Shown here piece after piece: positions 43,851 to 53,609 of a stretch of DNA of 64,000 bases; within the stretch, counting starts at the first letter, position 1, and each line of letters begins with the position of its first letter. Position numbers and translations under genes: made by a program. This DNA is from Candidatus Terraquivivens tengchongensis (lineage in GTDB: Archaea; Thermoproteota; Nitrososphaeria_A; Caldarchaeales; Wolframiiraptoraceae). A model generated the notes under the pieces. The model worked only from the letters and a program-made list of their open reading frames with translations, made no database searches and was not told the origin of the DNA. Where the stretch lies: the NCBI GenBank assembly GCA_023268355.1, contig JALNJK010000002.1:186001-250000 (forward strand), given 5' to 3'.

Positions 43851-46388
43851 CTACATGAAGCTCTCCAAACTACTTACGCCCACCATTTTATCGAAGTCTA
43901 TTCCTAGCGCATCCAGTACCTGCTCGAACGTTGACCTCATGTAATCGATGTACTTATCGACATCAATGTGCTCTGGCTTTGCAAGCTGGAGCGGTCTGAC
44001 ACCATCTTTATCCTTGGTCTTGACGAAGCTTATTATATCTCCGGCAGATAATTGTATGCCAACGGCCTCCAACTTCCTCGCAGCCTTAACATGCTGGGGT
44101 GTCGTTTTTGTGTACTTCTCAGGCATCTTAGAAAGCATGACTCTAAACGCTAAGTCCTCCAACTCAAATTGTCCGTTCTTCAGCCTGTAGTACCAGGTCC
44201 TCAAGAGGTTTTGCAAATTCTGCTTCGCTTGCTCAAAGTCCTCTTCACTCTGCACTTTCTTGAACTCCTCCAGCATGTTGTCAAAGGCCTCCTTTATGAA
44301 CGTTGGTATATGCCGCTTCTTCCCAGTCAGACCTTTAACATCTACGACATCCTTCGTCGTCACACCAAGGTAGTTCTTCTTCCTTGTGGAGAAGACTACG
44401 TACCTGTAGACTTTGTCAACCTCAAGGTCCAGCCTTAGCGTGCTCTTCGCCCACGATATGAGCTCATCTATAAGCTTCGGATCGTTTGTCTTCAAAAATA
44501 GAGAGTCTGTATCGCCGTAGACTACCTGTATTCCCAACTCTTTAGCCTTCTTTAAGGTCATCTTGAACGCATACCTTCCTATAGCCGCAGTGCTCTCAGC
44601 CACTGGCGGACAGTAGAGCTGGAAGTTGGAGAAGCCAAATACGCCGTAGCTAGCGTTAAGCAAAACCTTCAGAGCACGCTGGACAACTTCGTACCAACTC
44701 CTCACCTCGGGCTGGAGCGTCTTGTCGCCGCTCTTGGGCTTATACCATCCGATCCTTATGTCCCTCAATGCACCGATTACAAGACTCTGCAGGCCACGTC
44801 TCTTCTTGCAGACCCAGTGACCGGTTTCTGGGATAATGTTGTCCTTGCACTCTTCATGGACGCACCTCACCGTTTCATAGCTTAGGTTCCACTCCTTGAG
44901 GGCAGAGGGATATAGGCTTGCGAAGTCCAAGACTGTGACGCCAAAATGTACGCCAGCCATCGGTTCTGCAACTAAAGCACCTCTATACTTCTTGCCCTCG
45001 ATTACTGCCTTAGTTGTAGTAGCTCCCTTTTCTTGGAGTAGCTCATCCTGCCTCGGTATCAAGTAGCCCCTCCTTCTATGCTCGAAGTAGAGCAAGCTCT
45101 TTATCCAGCCCGAGACACCATGCCTACAAACATCCTCAATGGGCATTCTGCCTATCCTTGCCAATATTATGAGTAGTTTGATCAGAAGCGAATTGTTGAA
45201 GGTCAGTAGCTCGTGGACCAGCATAGCGTCCCAGAAGCTGTACCTAGCCAGCTCCTCCAGGCTTAACTCACCCATCGGCTTACTTATCTCCACCTTCCCC
45301 TTTCCTACTAACGCTGTTGAGATTGCTTCCAGTGTGTTCTCCCGATATTTATTGTCAAATGCGTATACCTGTATGGACTTATTCAGGAATAGCCTGTACA
45401 GGTCCACATGTATTCCCTTGCGTAATGTTGCGCCCTCTCTACCAATGATTATCGGATTCTTCTCTTTAGGTACGCCGAGCTTATCGCCCCTGTTCTTCAA
45501 ATATGGTAGATCGAAATCGTCGCCGTTAAACGTGGCAACGAGAGGGTATGAGTTTATTATGTTGAATGCCTCCTCCAACATCGTCTTTTCGTCATCAAAA
45601 AGTTTCAACTCAAACCCTTCGCTGATAGGATTGGCCACAACATTTCCCCTCCTTAGCAGAAATACGGCCTTGAAACCATCAGAACCGACGAAGGATATTG
45701 CTACGACTGGGTCTTCAGCCTTCGTCGGTGAGGGAACCCTGGTGGTTACGGGTGCTAGAACTTCTATATCAATAGACACGTGCTTTATCTTCGGATACTG
45801 TGCCTCCAAAATCGAGAGCCATCTTCGAACCTCTTCAGCATCCTCGCCCTTTACTTCGGCAAGATGTTTGGCCATAGCCATTATCTGATTGACGTTTTCG
45901 TTGCTGGCTGTCATCATGATGAGCTCTCCGTTAACGACCTTGTATGGCATACCTGGTATCAAGCCCTTATCGTACAGATAGCAGAGGTGGTAAGGTATGT
46001 CAGCCTCCCAAGCTGTGATAAACTCCCTTATAGAATTGGACTTTCCTCCGATTGCTAGTGGGTCGTTAGCGATAATCTTCACCAGCGTTACTTCCTTATC
46101 ATGAAGAAGGTCGTACTTCTTTTCTTCCACAAAACCTATAGCCCCTCTAGCCTTTAGCTCTTGGTTGTTAGAGAGTTCCTCTAAACTCAGATTCGAATAA
46201 CAATACGGTTTATGCCCGCTCTCGTCATAAATAATGACAACTTCGTTCTTTTCAGGGTCGAGCATCTTAAGATAAGCCTTACCCGACTGGCCGTCATAGG
46301 CTGATGACAGTAGGTATAACGTCTTTTCTCCACAGTTTACCCAGTATTCCAAGGACGTCTGTTGCGTTATGTAAGAATCTTGAACCAC
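43851..46388 (-). CDS. polB: DNA polymerase, family B
   Basis: An 845-residue replicative-type B-family polymerase. Proofreading motifs: DIE (207-209), FNGDDFD (287-293), YSFWD (383-387). Polymerase motifs: DFASLYPS (488-495), KVLLNASYG (574-582) and YGDTDS (624-629). The fingers-region cysteines C509/C514 and C527 resemble the metal-site cysteines of other archaeal PolBs. A GTG start at 46388 fits TATTAAG near 46414-46420 (minus strand) as the TATA box. The gene precedes the eIF2B-like, MBL and UDG genes on the same strand. Confidence 0.96.
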   Translation of the reverse strand: MVQDSYITQQTSLEYWVNCGEKTLYLLSSAYDGQSGKAYLKMLDPEKNEVVIIYDESGHKPYCYSNLSLEELSNNQELKARGAIGFVEEKKYDLLHDKEVTLVKIIANDPLAIGGKSNSIREFITAWEADIPYHLCYLYDKGLIPGMPYKVVNGELIMMTASNENVNQIMAMAKHLAEVKGEDAEEVRRWLSILEAQYPKIKHVSIDIEVLAPVTTRVPSPTKAEDPVVAISFVGSDGFKAVFLLRRGNVVANPISEGFELKLFDDEKTMLEEAFNIINSYPLVATFNGDDFDLPYLKNRGDKLGVPKEKNPIIIGREGATLRKGIHVDLYRLFLNKSIQVYAFDNKYRENTLEAISTALVGKGKVEISKPMGELSLEELARYSFWDAMLVHELLTFNNSLLIKLLIILARIGRMPIEDVCRHGVSGWIKSLLYFEHRRRGYLIPRQDELLQEKGATTTKAVIEGKKYRGALVAEPMAGVHFGVTVLDFASLYPSALKEWNLSYETVRCVHEECKDNIIPETGHWVCKKRRGLQSLVIGALRDIRIGWYKPKSGDKTLQPEVRSWYEVVQRALKVLLNASYGVFGFSNFQLYCPPVAESTAAIGRYAFKMTLKKAKELGIQVVYGDTDSLFLKTNDPKLIDELISWAKSTLRLDLEVDKVYRYVVFSTRKKNYLGVTTKDVVDVKGLTGKKRHIPTFIKEAFDNMLEEFKKVQSEEDFEQAKQNLQNLLRTWYYRLKNGQFELEDLAFRVMLSKMPEKYTKTTPQHVKAARKLEAVGIQLSAGDIISFVKTKDKDGVRPLQLAKPEHIDVDKYIDYMRSTFEQVLDALGIDFDKMVGVSSLESFM

Positions 46389-46453
46389 AGTATAGATAAT
46401 CTACAACGCAGGCTTAATAATGTTTGTCCGGCAAAAAATACCGGGATGTTACC

Positions 46454-48193
46454 TTAGAATTTAGGTTTTTCTATGGGCTTACCCTTCCACCAGCTTACCA
46501 GTATGTACAAGAGACCTAACAAGGATGCGATGAAGATCACGAGCGTTATTGTTTGGACGACCAATGCGACATCTATCAACGACCCACCTATGGCCAACTT
46601 ATCGCTTATCCTTATCCTAAGTTCCTCAGGCCCTGTCAACGGAATGTTGCGTTTCTGCAAGAGGTTTCCGTCCGTAAACACTGAGACGGTAAGTTCGCCT
46701 GGATGTGGTAGGGTCAGCCTTATACCTTCCCTGTCAACAGTACCCTCAAACACGCTCTTTCCGTTAAAACTAGCCTGAAGCTTCAGGCCACCTATTCGTG
46801 TACCGATCGAATCTACTACGTAAACAGTCACGGGATAGTTGACGGAGTTCAGCCTTATATTAATAACCCCCTCGCCCAGATTCATAACGCTAGAATGCAC
46901 AGGTTTTCCCATGTAGTTGAATGTAAGCTCGTACGGACCCGGTAAAATTTTCAGCTCCACACGCCCATCTTTTTCTGTAGTAGCCTCGTACTCGACATCC
47001 AAGATGACATCTTTGGCCTTAAGCACTACGCCGGCAAGCGGTGTACCTTCATAGTCTGTCACAGTTAATACTGCCTTAGAAGGCTTCACCACGAACGTCT
47101 CTTCGACGAGTGCAGATGTTATTCTCGTAATAAACTTACCTATGTACGAGTTGCCCTTGAACACCATTAGAGTATAATCGCCTACGTTGCTAGGCGGTGT
47201 AGAGAATGGTGCATTAGTGAGCGTGATGGTACCATTGGCATTGGTTCTCAAAATGGTAAAGTTAGCAATGAGCTCATGACTTATCATAACGTTCAAACCC
47301 TCAACTGGCTTTCCATCATCATCCACGACCCTGAGCTTTAACGTGCCTAGGCTCGCGACCACATCCAGAGCCATGTCGTTTGTCACGCTCCTGTTTTCTT
47401 TGTAAATAGTTATTGGTGTCGCCATGACAGTCCTCGTTACCTCTATCGTGTAATAACGCGTAGGCACTAGGTCTGAAGATGGAATGTTTTGGAACGCTAC
47501 GGACCCCTCGGTTCCTGTGAGGCTTTTGCTAAAGTTTCCGGACCTTATCCTTACTTGTACCTGCGGGACCTTTTTACCCTCTAGGTTCGTCACCGTGATA
47601 TTCAAGTTCACGAGCTTGGCGGACAGCTCTACCGTCGTTTTCTCCGGTATGGAGAACTGCGAGCTAGCGACAGGTATGCTATCTACGAAAGCCTCTGCTG
47701 TATAGTTTCCTATGCCCTCAACCGAAGAAAACGGAACATCCGCGAACGATACTCTACCAAATTCGTCTGTGGTTCCGCTTAGGTTAATGCGTCCACCAGA
47801 ATCCTTTACACGCACCATTATGCCTTGAACAGGTTTTTCCTTCACATCTCGAACGATTACGTCAAGGGATGATACTTCGAGAGTAAGCTCTACATACGAT
47901 TCTTTCGGAAACTCTACGACCTTTCTCGCCACGACGATATCTTTGATTAACGCCTCAACGGTATAAGTGCCGCTTATCAAACCCTTAAACACAGCGTGGC
48001 CGGTGCTGTTCGTTACGAATATGCGACTGAACCCTTCTTTGATAACTCTAACCTCGACGTTGCCCCTCGGCCTACCATCAGCATCAACCACACGCACGTA
48101 TAGGTCTTGTTGTGCATGTATAGCTGGGATTAAGTAGGCAACTAGCAGTGTTAGGACAATGAACAGGGTCAAACTTTTTAAAGCCCTACCCAT
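46454..48193 (-). CDS. Secreted/anchored protein with six Ig-like repeats
   Basis: A 579-residue surface protein. A signal peptide (residues ~1-27, cleavage near IHA-QQ) is followed by about six carboxypeptidase-regulatory/Ig-like beta repeats, each beginning like VRVVDADGRPRGNVEVRV and containing a G-x-V/A-x-F/L turn. A C-terminal membrane helix (about 542-568) is followed by a basic tail WWKGKPIEKPKF. It probably extends from the membrane outward. No catalytic domain was seen. It is monocistronic between polB and the Nudix gene. Confidence 0.82.
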   Translation of the reverse strand: MGRALKSLTLFIVLTLLVAYLIPAIHAQQDLYVRVVDADGRPRGNVEVRVIKEGFSRIFVTNSTGHAVFKGLISGTYTVEALIKDIVVARKVVEFPKESYVELTLEVSSLDVIVRDVKEKPVQGIMVRVKDSGGRINLSGTTDEFGRVSFADVPFSSVEGIGNYTAEAFVDSIPVASSQFSIPEKTTVELSAKLVNLNITVTNLEGKKVPQVQVRIRSGNFSKSLTGTEGSVAFQNIPSSDLVPTRYYTIEVTRTVMATPITIYKENRSVTNDMALDVVASLGTLKLRVVDDDGKPVEGLNVMISHELIANFTILRTNANGTITLTNAPFSTPPSNVGDYTLMVFKGNSYIGKFITRITSALVEETFVVKPSKAVLTVTDYEGTPLAGVVLKAKDVILDVEYEATTEKDGRVELKILPGPYELTFNYMGKPVHSSVMNLGEGVINIRLNSVNYPVTVYVVDSIGTRIGGLKLQASFNGKSVFEGTVDREGIRLTLPHPGELTVSVFTDGNLLQKRNIPLTGPEELRIRISDKLAIGGSLIDVALVVQTITLVIFIASLLGLLYILVSWWKGKPIEKPKF

Positions 48194-48241
48194 TGCGGAA
48201 TCAACCTTGGTGCCTTTAGAAATACAGCGGTTAATAATATT

Positions 48242-48670
48242 TTACAGACACCCGCCTTTGGACATGAGGAAGTCGTGAGCCTTAATCAACGTCTCTTTTG
48301 CCGTCTTGTACGTGAGCCTCTTTAGGGCGTTCTCGTAGTCTAACCATATGTAATCCTTATGTTCACTGGATAGTGTGACGTTCTTTTCATGAGACCTGAC
48401 CAAATAGAATACGACCTTTTTGTTGACGATGTCTCCCATCTTCTTGTAGAAGTACCTTATCTCGTGTTTGAACCCTGACACAAACGTAATGTTCTTTATG
48501 CCCGTTTCCTCAAAAATTTCTCTCTTCACGGTATCGATTTCCTCCTCCCCTTCCTCTATGTTTCCCTTAGGAAAATCCCAGTGTCCGGCACTGTAAAGCA
48601 AGAGCAAGTACTCTATGTATTTGTCCTCGCAATAAAATACGACGGCACCTGCTGACCTCTCATGAAGCAT
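48242..48670 (-). CDS. Nudix hydrolase (Ap4A hydrolase-like)
   Basis: A 142-residue Nudix protein. The Nudix box is complete: GNIEEGEEEIDTVKREIFEETGI. SAGAVVF and GHWDFPKG before it recall the asymmetric diadenosine tetraphosphatase group. The frame is open to GTG 48730, but a TATA-like ACTTAATATG around 48731-48741 (minus) leaves that codon upstream of the likely start of RNA, so I use the ATG at 48670. It would hydrolyse Ap4A or other nucleotide derivatives. Confidence 0.82.
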   Translation of the reverse strand: MLHERSAGAVVFYCEDKYIEYLLLLYSAGHWDFPKGNIEEGEEEIDTVKREIFEETGIKNITFVSGFKHEIRYFYKKMGDIVNKKVVFYLVRSHEKNVTLSSEHKDYIWLDYENALKRLTYKTAKETLIKAHDFLMSKGGCL

Positions 48671-48813
48671 GCGTACATGCCCCCAAATGATGACCTCAGC
48701 GGACTTCGGCAAAGTTGTCCTCAAAAACACATATTAAGTTTAACTGTGACATGGATGGCATAAGTTTCTCGTGAAACAAATGTTAATAGCCTTGAATTCC
48801 TGAATTAATAATA

Positions 48814-49686
48814 ATGCTCATGGAAAGAAAGCCCAAATGGATAAGAGCAAAAATCCCATCGGGTCCTCTATACAATCGCGTGAGCCGTGTTTTGAGGAGT
48901 AAAGGCCTCCATACTGTATGCGAAGAGGCATTATGCCCAAACATCGCAGAGTGTTGGGAGCATGGAACGGCGACGATAATGTTGTTAGGCGATGTATGCA
49001 CGCGCTCATGTAGGTTTTGCGCAGTCAAAGCAGGAAACCCAATGGGGCATGTGAGCGCATCTGAGCCGGAGAAGGTAGCTATGGCCGTGAATGAGCTGAA
49101 TTTGGACTACATCGTCTTGACTTCTGTCTGCAGGGACGATTTATACGATGGAGGTGCTTGGATATTCGCCGAGACAGTCAAGGCGATTAAGATGTTGCGT
49201 CCAAATGCAAAGGTCGAAGTACTCATACCAGATTTTAAGGGCGATAAAGATGCGATCGAGATTGTGGTGAAGTCGAAACCAGACGTCATCGGTCACAATT
49301 TAGAAACTGTTAAGAGGTTGACACCGGTCGTCAGGGATAGAAGGGCAAGTTATTACGTTTCCCTCAACGTCCTAAAGACGGTAAAAGAGCTGGATTACAA
49401 AATATACACGAAGTCGTCTTTGATGCTCGGTCTTGGCGAGACCGAGCAGGAAATCGTTGAGGCCATGTCGGACCTGAGATCGGTTGGTGTTGACATCTTA
49501 ACTCTAGGACAATATCTTAGACCTACTAAGCTACACGCACCGGTCGTCGAGTACGTCCGCCCTGAAGCATTCGAAAGGTTAAGGAACATAGCCCTCTCTT
49601 TAGGTTTCAAGGCTGTGGCCTCTGCCCCACTCGTGAGGAGCTCGTACATGGCCTCAGAGTTATTCCAGAAAGCATCGGGGGGTTGA
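48814..49686 (+). CDS. lipA: Lipoyl synthase
   Basis: A 290-residue bacterial-type lipoyl synthase that inserts two sulfurs into octanoyl-carrier protein. Both iron-sulfur clusters are recognisable: the auxiliary-cluster cysteines CEEALCPNIAEC and the radical SAM motif CTRSCRFC, plus the C-terminal RSSY. The next gene, lpd, overlaps by four bases, and lipB follows. An ATG start is used. Confidence 0.95.
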   Translation: MLMERKPKWIRAKIPSGPLYNRVSRVLRSKGLHTVCEEALCPNIAECWEHGTATIMLLGDVCTRSCRFCAVKAGNPMGHVSASEPEKVAMAVNELNLDYIVLTSVCRDDLYDGGAWIFAETVKAIKMLRPNAKVEVLIPDFKGDKDAIEIVVKSKPDVIGHNLETVKRLTPVVRDRRASYYVSLNVLKTVKELDYKIYTKSSLMLGLGETEQEIVEAMSDLRSVGVDILTLGQYLRPTKLHAPVVEYVRPEAFERLRNIALSLGFKAVASAPLVRSSYMASELFQKASGG

Positions 49687-51086
49687 TTTTATTGGAGGCT
49701 GATGCAGTAGTCATAGGTGGAGGTCCTGCTGGTTACGTTGCGGCGATAAGATTAGGCCAGCTACGTAAGAAGACCGTTTTGATAGAAAGAGAAAACTTGG
49801 GCGGTGTGTGTCTCAACTACGGTTGCATCCCAGTAAAGGTTTTTGTAATCGCGGCCGACATGTTCTGGAGGACCAGAAAGCTCGACAGGTTAGGCATAAA
49901 GGCTCAAGGACTATCCATAGAACTCAAGCAGTTGCAAGATTGGAAAAGGAAAACTATCGCAAAGCTGAGGGACGGCATAGCCTATCTACTCAAGGGAAAT
50001 GGTGTTCAAACAATCAAAGGCTTCGCAAAGCTTAGGTCAGCTAAGGAAGTAGAAATCAGGACGGAAGCTTCTTGGACCACCATCAAAGCCAAGAACGTGC
50101 TATGGGCCGTAGGTGCCGAGGATGCAGGTCTTCCAGATATGCCTTACGACGGTAGGCGTATAATAAGCTCAAAGGAACTGCTCGACATGGAAGCCTTGCC
50201 CAAGAGTATGCTGGTGGTAGGTGGAGGAGCGGTAGGTCTTGAGCTTGGAACGAGTTTCGCGAAGATGGGCACGAAGGTTATCGTCGTCGAGATAATGGAC
50301 CAATTGCTTCCAGGCATCAGCAAGGATGTTGTGGCCGTAGTTCATAGGAACCTGAAGAGGCTTGGCGTCGAGGTGCATACTAGCTCCCGTGTGTCCGCGT
50401 ACAGGTACGGCGATGAACATGTATCGGTAGACGTCATAAGGAACGGCGAGACGCTATCCTTTAACGTGGAGTATGTACTCGTCACGGTCGGCAAGAGGGC
50501 ACCGTCCCAGAACTATGAGCTGAAGGAGCTCGGTGTGGAGCTCAATAGGAATGGTTTTGTGGTCGTAGACTCTAACATGAGAACCTCAGCAGATGGGATA
50601 TTCGCGGCCGGTGATGCTACCGGGCCTCCATTCCTTGCGCATAGAGCCTCGAGACAAGGTTTGATAGCCGCAGAAACTATGGCTAGCCAGAAGACGAGCA
50701 CCAGACTTCCACCAGTACCCCTCGCACTCTTTACGGACCCAGAGGTTGCGGTCGTAGGAATGTCTGAGGAGGAAGCGAAAGCATCGGGCATGGAAGTCGC
50801 TGTCGGTAAGTTCCCGTTAACGGCTTTAGGGAGGGCGAACGTATCTGACGAAACAGATGGTTTCATTAAAGTCGTTGCGGATAAGTCTAGCGGAAAGCTC
50901 TTGGGCATTCAAATAGTTGGACGCGGAGCGACAGACCTCATAGGCGAGGCTGCCCTCGCGGTATCCATGGGCATGACTGTTGATGATTTAGACAACGTAA
51001 TCCATCCCCATCCGACATTCTCGGAAGCAATAGGAGAGGCCGCGGGTGCCGTTAACAAGAAAGCTATACATATGCTGAATATTTAA
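49683..51086 (+). CDS. lpdA: Dihydrolipoamide dehydrogenase
   Basis: A 467-residue flavoprotein disulfide reductase (E3) that reoxidises dihydrolipoyl groups. FAD motif GGGPAGYVAAIRLGQL, redox cysteines in GGVCLNYGCIP, NAD Rossmann motif GGGAVGLELG and the C-terminal HPHPTFSEA with the active-site histidine. The GCIPSK serine is Val. It overlaps lipA, and lipB follows after 22 bases. The lipoylated E2 or GcvH partners are not in the window. Confidence 0.95.
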   Translation: MILLEADAVVIGGGPAGYVAAIRLGQLRKKTVLIERENLGGVCLNYGCIPVKVFVIAADMFWRTRKLDRLGIKAQGLSIELKQLQDWKRKTIAKLRDGIAYLLKGNGVQTIKGFAKLRSAKEVEIRTEASWTTIKAKNVLWAVGAEDAGLPDMPYDGRRIISSKELLDMEALPKSMLVVGGGAVGLELGTSFAKMGTKVIVVEIMDQLLPGISKDVVAVVHRNLKRLGVEVHTSSRVSAYRYGDEHVSVDVIRNGETLSFNVEYVLVTVGKRAPSQNYELKELGVELNRNGFVVVDSNMRTSADGIFAAGDATGPPFLAHRASRQGLIAAETMASQKTSTRLPPVPLALFTDPEVAVVGMSEEEAKASGMEVAVGKFPLTALGRANVSDETDGFIKVVADKSSGKLLGIQIVGRGATDLIGEAALAVSMGMTVDDLDNVIHPHPTFSEAIGEAAGAVNKKAIHMLNI

Positions 51087-51108
51087 AGAATAACGCGTTC
51101 AATGCCCG

Positions 51109-51798
51109 TTGGGTGACATGTCGCCAATGAGGAAAGGCTTTTTCGTCGACCTCGGCTTCTGCGAGTATGAACCCGTCTGGAGGCTTCAGCTTAGGCTCGT
51201 AGATTTAAGGTCCTCTTCCGCGATTCCGGATACTCTGCTACTCGTGGAGCACGACCACGTGTTCACGCTTGGCAGAAGGGCCTCTATGAGCGATGTAATC
51301 GAGGCAAGAGCGCCCGTGTTTAAAGTCGAAAGAGGTGGCGGCGCCACATACCACGGCCCAGGCCAGCTCGTAGGTTATCCGATAATGGATCTGAGTGGTA
51401 TGAGGCTAGACGTCAAGCAGTACATCCGTAAGCTGGAGAGCGTCTTGGTCAAGAGTTTACGTAGGTTTAAAATAGAGACGGAAATCAAAGAAGGCTATCC
51501 GGGCGTATGGATCGGCGAAAGGAAGGTGGCGTCAATAGGCATAGCCATCAAGAATTGGGTCACATTTCACGGTTTTGCGCTGAACGTGAACACGGACATG
51601 AGCTACTTTAGGTGCATAAGGCCGTGCGGAATGCAACCTGAGACGATGGTCTCGGTCAAGGAGCTTTTAGGAGCGCCTCTCAGGTTGGAACTCGTAAAGG
51701 AAGCCCTTATAAAGGAATTCGAAGCGGAATTTGGCCTGAATTTAAGCCCGTTTCCGCCAGACAAATGGAAGACTATCGCAGAATCCGTTGGTTTATAA
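51109..51798 (+). CDS. lipB: Octanoyltransferase LipB
   Basis: A 229-residue LipB that moves octanoate from its carrier to lipoyl domains. Conserved features: LLVEHDHVFTLGRR, RGGGATYHGPGQLVGYPI, the catalytic Lys in ERKVASIG, TFHGFALNV and the acyl-cysteine in RPCGMQ. It lies 22 bases after lpd, so lipA-lpd-lipB form an operon. The start at 51109 is TTG or GTG type; ATG 51118 is four codons in. Confidence 0.93.
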   Translation: MGDMSPMRKGFFVDLGFCEYEPVWRLQLRLVDLRSSSAIPDTLLLVEHDHVFTLGRRASMSDVIEARAPVFKVERGGGATYHGPGQLVGYPIMDLSGMRLDVKQYIRKLESVLVKSLRRFKIETEIKEGYPGVWIGERKVASIGIAIKNWVTFHGFALNVNTDMSYFRCIRPCGMQPETMVSVKELLGAPLRLELVKEALIKEFEAEFGLNLSPFPPDKWKTIAESVGL

Positions 51799-51824
51799 AG
51801 GATGTAGCAATATTTATAAGCCGA

Positions 51825-51836
51825 GCTTTTAAATAC
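51825..51836 (+). promoter_or_regulatory. TATA box for TBP gene, in a cluster of TATA-like sites
   Basis: GCTTTTAAATAC predicts initiation near 51857, eight bases before the TBP ATG. Other TATA-like sequences lie close by: GTTTATAAAG (51790-51799), TATTTATAAG (51811-51820) and ATTTAAATAG (51838-51847). This gives four candidates within 60 bases. Confidence 0.45.
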
Positions 51837-51864
51837 TATTTAAATAGCCGTGGAGAGTTGTGTA

Positions 51865-52437
51865 ATGCCAAAGGGACCTGAGCCAACTATAAAGATAGAG
51901 AATGTTGTGGCTAGTGTGACGCTGTTCCAGAGGCTCGATCTATCCCAAATACAGAGGAGCTTCCCGGACGTGGAGTACAAGCCAGCACAGTTCCCAGGTC
52001 TCGTTTTCAGGCTTCAGAAGCCGAAGACGGCCACGTTGATCTTCAGCAGCGGCAAGATGGTCTGCACCGGAGCGGAAAGCGAAGAGGAGTCCATCAAGGC
52101 CGTCAAGACGGTCGTTAAGCTTCTGAAAAAGGAGGGCTTTCTAATCAAGGAAGAGCCACAGATAGAGATACAGAATATAGTGGCGAGCGTCGACCTACAC
52201 GGTAGGATAGACTTGGAGAGGGCCGCCGCGGAGTTGGAGAACGTCATGTACGAGCCGGAGCAGTTCCCAGGTCTAATCTACAGGATGGAGCAACCAAAAG
52301 TCGTCATATTGATGTTCGCCAGCGGTAAGCTCGTCTGTACTGGTGCTAAGTATGAGCGAGAAGTCTACGAGGCGGTACAAAGGTTAAGGGAAATACTCGA
52401 AGAGAAAAAATTGCTGATGTACAACACAACGTCATGA
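51865..52437 (+). CDS. tbp: TATA-binding protein
   Basis: A 190-residue archaeal TBP made of two saddle repeats: first [28 protein letters not shown], second [28 protein letters not shown]. It binds the TATA boxes described throughout the window. A GTG at 51850 is in frame, but the ATG at 51865 gives the usual start and matches the TATA position. It converges with leuB by six bases. Confidence 0.97.
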   Translation: MPKGPEPTIKIENVVASVTLFQRLDLSQIQRSFPDVEYKPAQFPGLVFRLQKPKTATLIFSSGKMVCTGAESEEESIKAVKTVVKLLKKEGFLIKEEPQIEIQNIVASVDLHGRIDLERAAAELENVMYEPEQFPGLIYRMEQPKVVILMFASGKLVCTGAKYEREVYEAVQRLREILEEKKLLMYNTTS

Positions 52438-53460
52438 TATACGTTTCTCCTTTAGCAAGATCTCGATAAGTCTTTTTGTCACGTCCTCTGCTGTCGCTCT
52501 TCCGCCCAAATCGGGCGTCAGGCTCTTCGAGTCTTGTAGCAGGGAGAGGACCGCATTCTCCAGACTACTCGCGGCCTTTAGCATGGCCATGTTGCCCTTT
52601 GTCCTGCCGAGCCACTCGAGCATCATCTTCGACGCCATGATTTGTGCTATAGGATTCGCATACGACGGGTCTATGTCAGGCGCCGTTCCGTGAATCGGCT
52701 CAAACAGCCCGAACTCGTCTCCTATGTTGGCCGAGTAGGCTAGACCCAAACTACCGACTATGCCTGCCGCTTCATCGCTCAGTATGTCGCCGAACATGTT
52801 CGTCGTAAGTATGACATCAAACCTCTGCGGATTGGTCACGAGCTGGTATGCTGTATTATCGACGAGCATTTCCTCCATGGTAACGGATGGATAAGATTTC
52901 GCAACCTCGAGCGCAGCCTTCCTGAAGAGCTCAAAACTTTTCAACACGTTTACCTTATGGACGACGGTCACCTTCTTCTTCCTAGTCTCCGCCATCTGAA
53001 ATGCAACATTCGCTATCCTTACGCATGCCTTCTTAGTTAAGACCATCAAGGCGACCGCATGCTCCTCGCCGACATCCTCAACACCTTTGTATAACTCCTC
53101 AGTGTTCTCCCTGACTATCACTATGTCCACGTCCCTCCACTTGGAGCTCACGCCGGGAAGCGTCTTGAAGGGCCTTATGTTGGCGTAAAGGTCTAACCTC
53201 TGCCTTAGGAAGACTATCACGTCCTTTGCCGTATCGCCGACAGGACCCTTCAAACATGCATCGGAAGACCTTATCTTATCAAAAGAGTCCTTCGGTAACG
53301 GTTCACCAAAACTCCTTTTAGCGGCATCGCCAGCTGGTGCTTCCACGAAGTTCAGCTTGAAACCATAAAGCTCAGAGACAGCCTCCAACACCCTTATCGC
53401 AGACCTGATGATGACCGGGCCTATGCCGTCGCCTGGTATTACGCTTATGAGATTCGTCAC
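52432..53460 (-). CDS. leuB: 3-isopropylmalate dehydrogenase (isocitrate/isopropylmalate family)
   Basis: A 342-residue decarboxylating dehydrogenase: IPGDGIGP near the start, [13 protein letters not shown] with the substrate arginines, [11 protein letters not shown], the [13 protein letters not shown] metal segment and a [19 protein letters not shown] cofactor region typical of NAD enzymes. An isopropylmalate role is favoured by leuA beside it and leuCD elsewhere; homoisocitrate or isocitrate use is possible. The GTG at 53460 is chosen over an upstream start because TATA GCTTAAATA (53484-53492, minus) sits about 25 bases before it. Confidence 0.87.
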   Translation of the reverse strand: MTNLISVIPGDGIGPVIIRSAIRVLEAVSELYGFKLNFVEAPAGDAAKRSFGEPLPKDSFDKIRSSDACLKGPVGDTAKDVIVFLRQRLDLYANIRPFKTLPGVSSKWRDVDIVIVRENTEELYKGVEDVGEEHAVALMVLTKKACVRIANVAFQMAETRKKKVTVVHKVNVLKSFELFRKAALEVAKSYPSVTMEEMLVDNTAYQLVTNPQRFDVILTTNMFGDILSDEAAGIVGSLGLAYSANIGDEFGLFEPIHGTAPDIDPSYANPIAQIMASKMMLEWLGRTKGNMAMLKAASSLENAVLSLLQDSKSLTPDLGGRATAEDVTKRLIEILLKEKRIS

Positions 53461-53559
53461 ACTCTGACCGCCCTTTTTGTACGTATTTAAGCGTTTTTGA
53501 CTTAAAGCATACCTCAAGAAAATTTTTCCTCTTAATAGAGTAATGACTATAAGGACTTT

Positions 53560-53579
53560 GGGACCATGGGACCATGGTC
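53560..53579. promoter_or_regulatory. Repeated GGGACCAT with internal palindrome
   Basis: GGGACCAT occurs twice in a row from 53560, and GACCATGGTC (53570-53579) is a perfect 10-base palindrome. It lies about 75 bases upstream of the leuB TATA box, between the two divergent leu promoters. This is the kind of site a dimeric regulator could bind; no regulator is known. Confidence 0.35.
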
Positions 53580-53609
53580 ACACTTTCGGTACTTTTCTGA
53601 AGCTGACAG

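Noticed and set aside
45139-45888. 249-codon plus-strand frame inside polB
   Set aside because: Antisense to the conserved polymerase exonuclease region; no recognisable domain.
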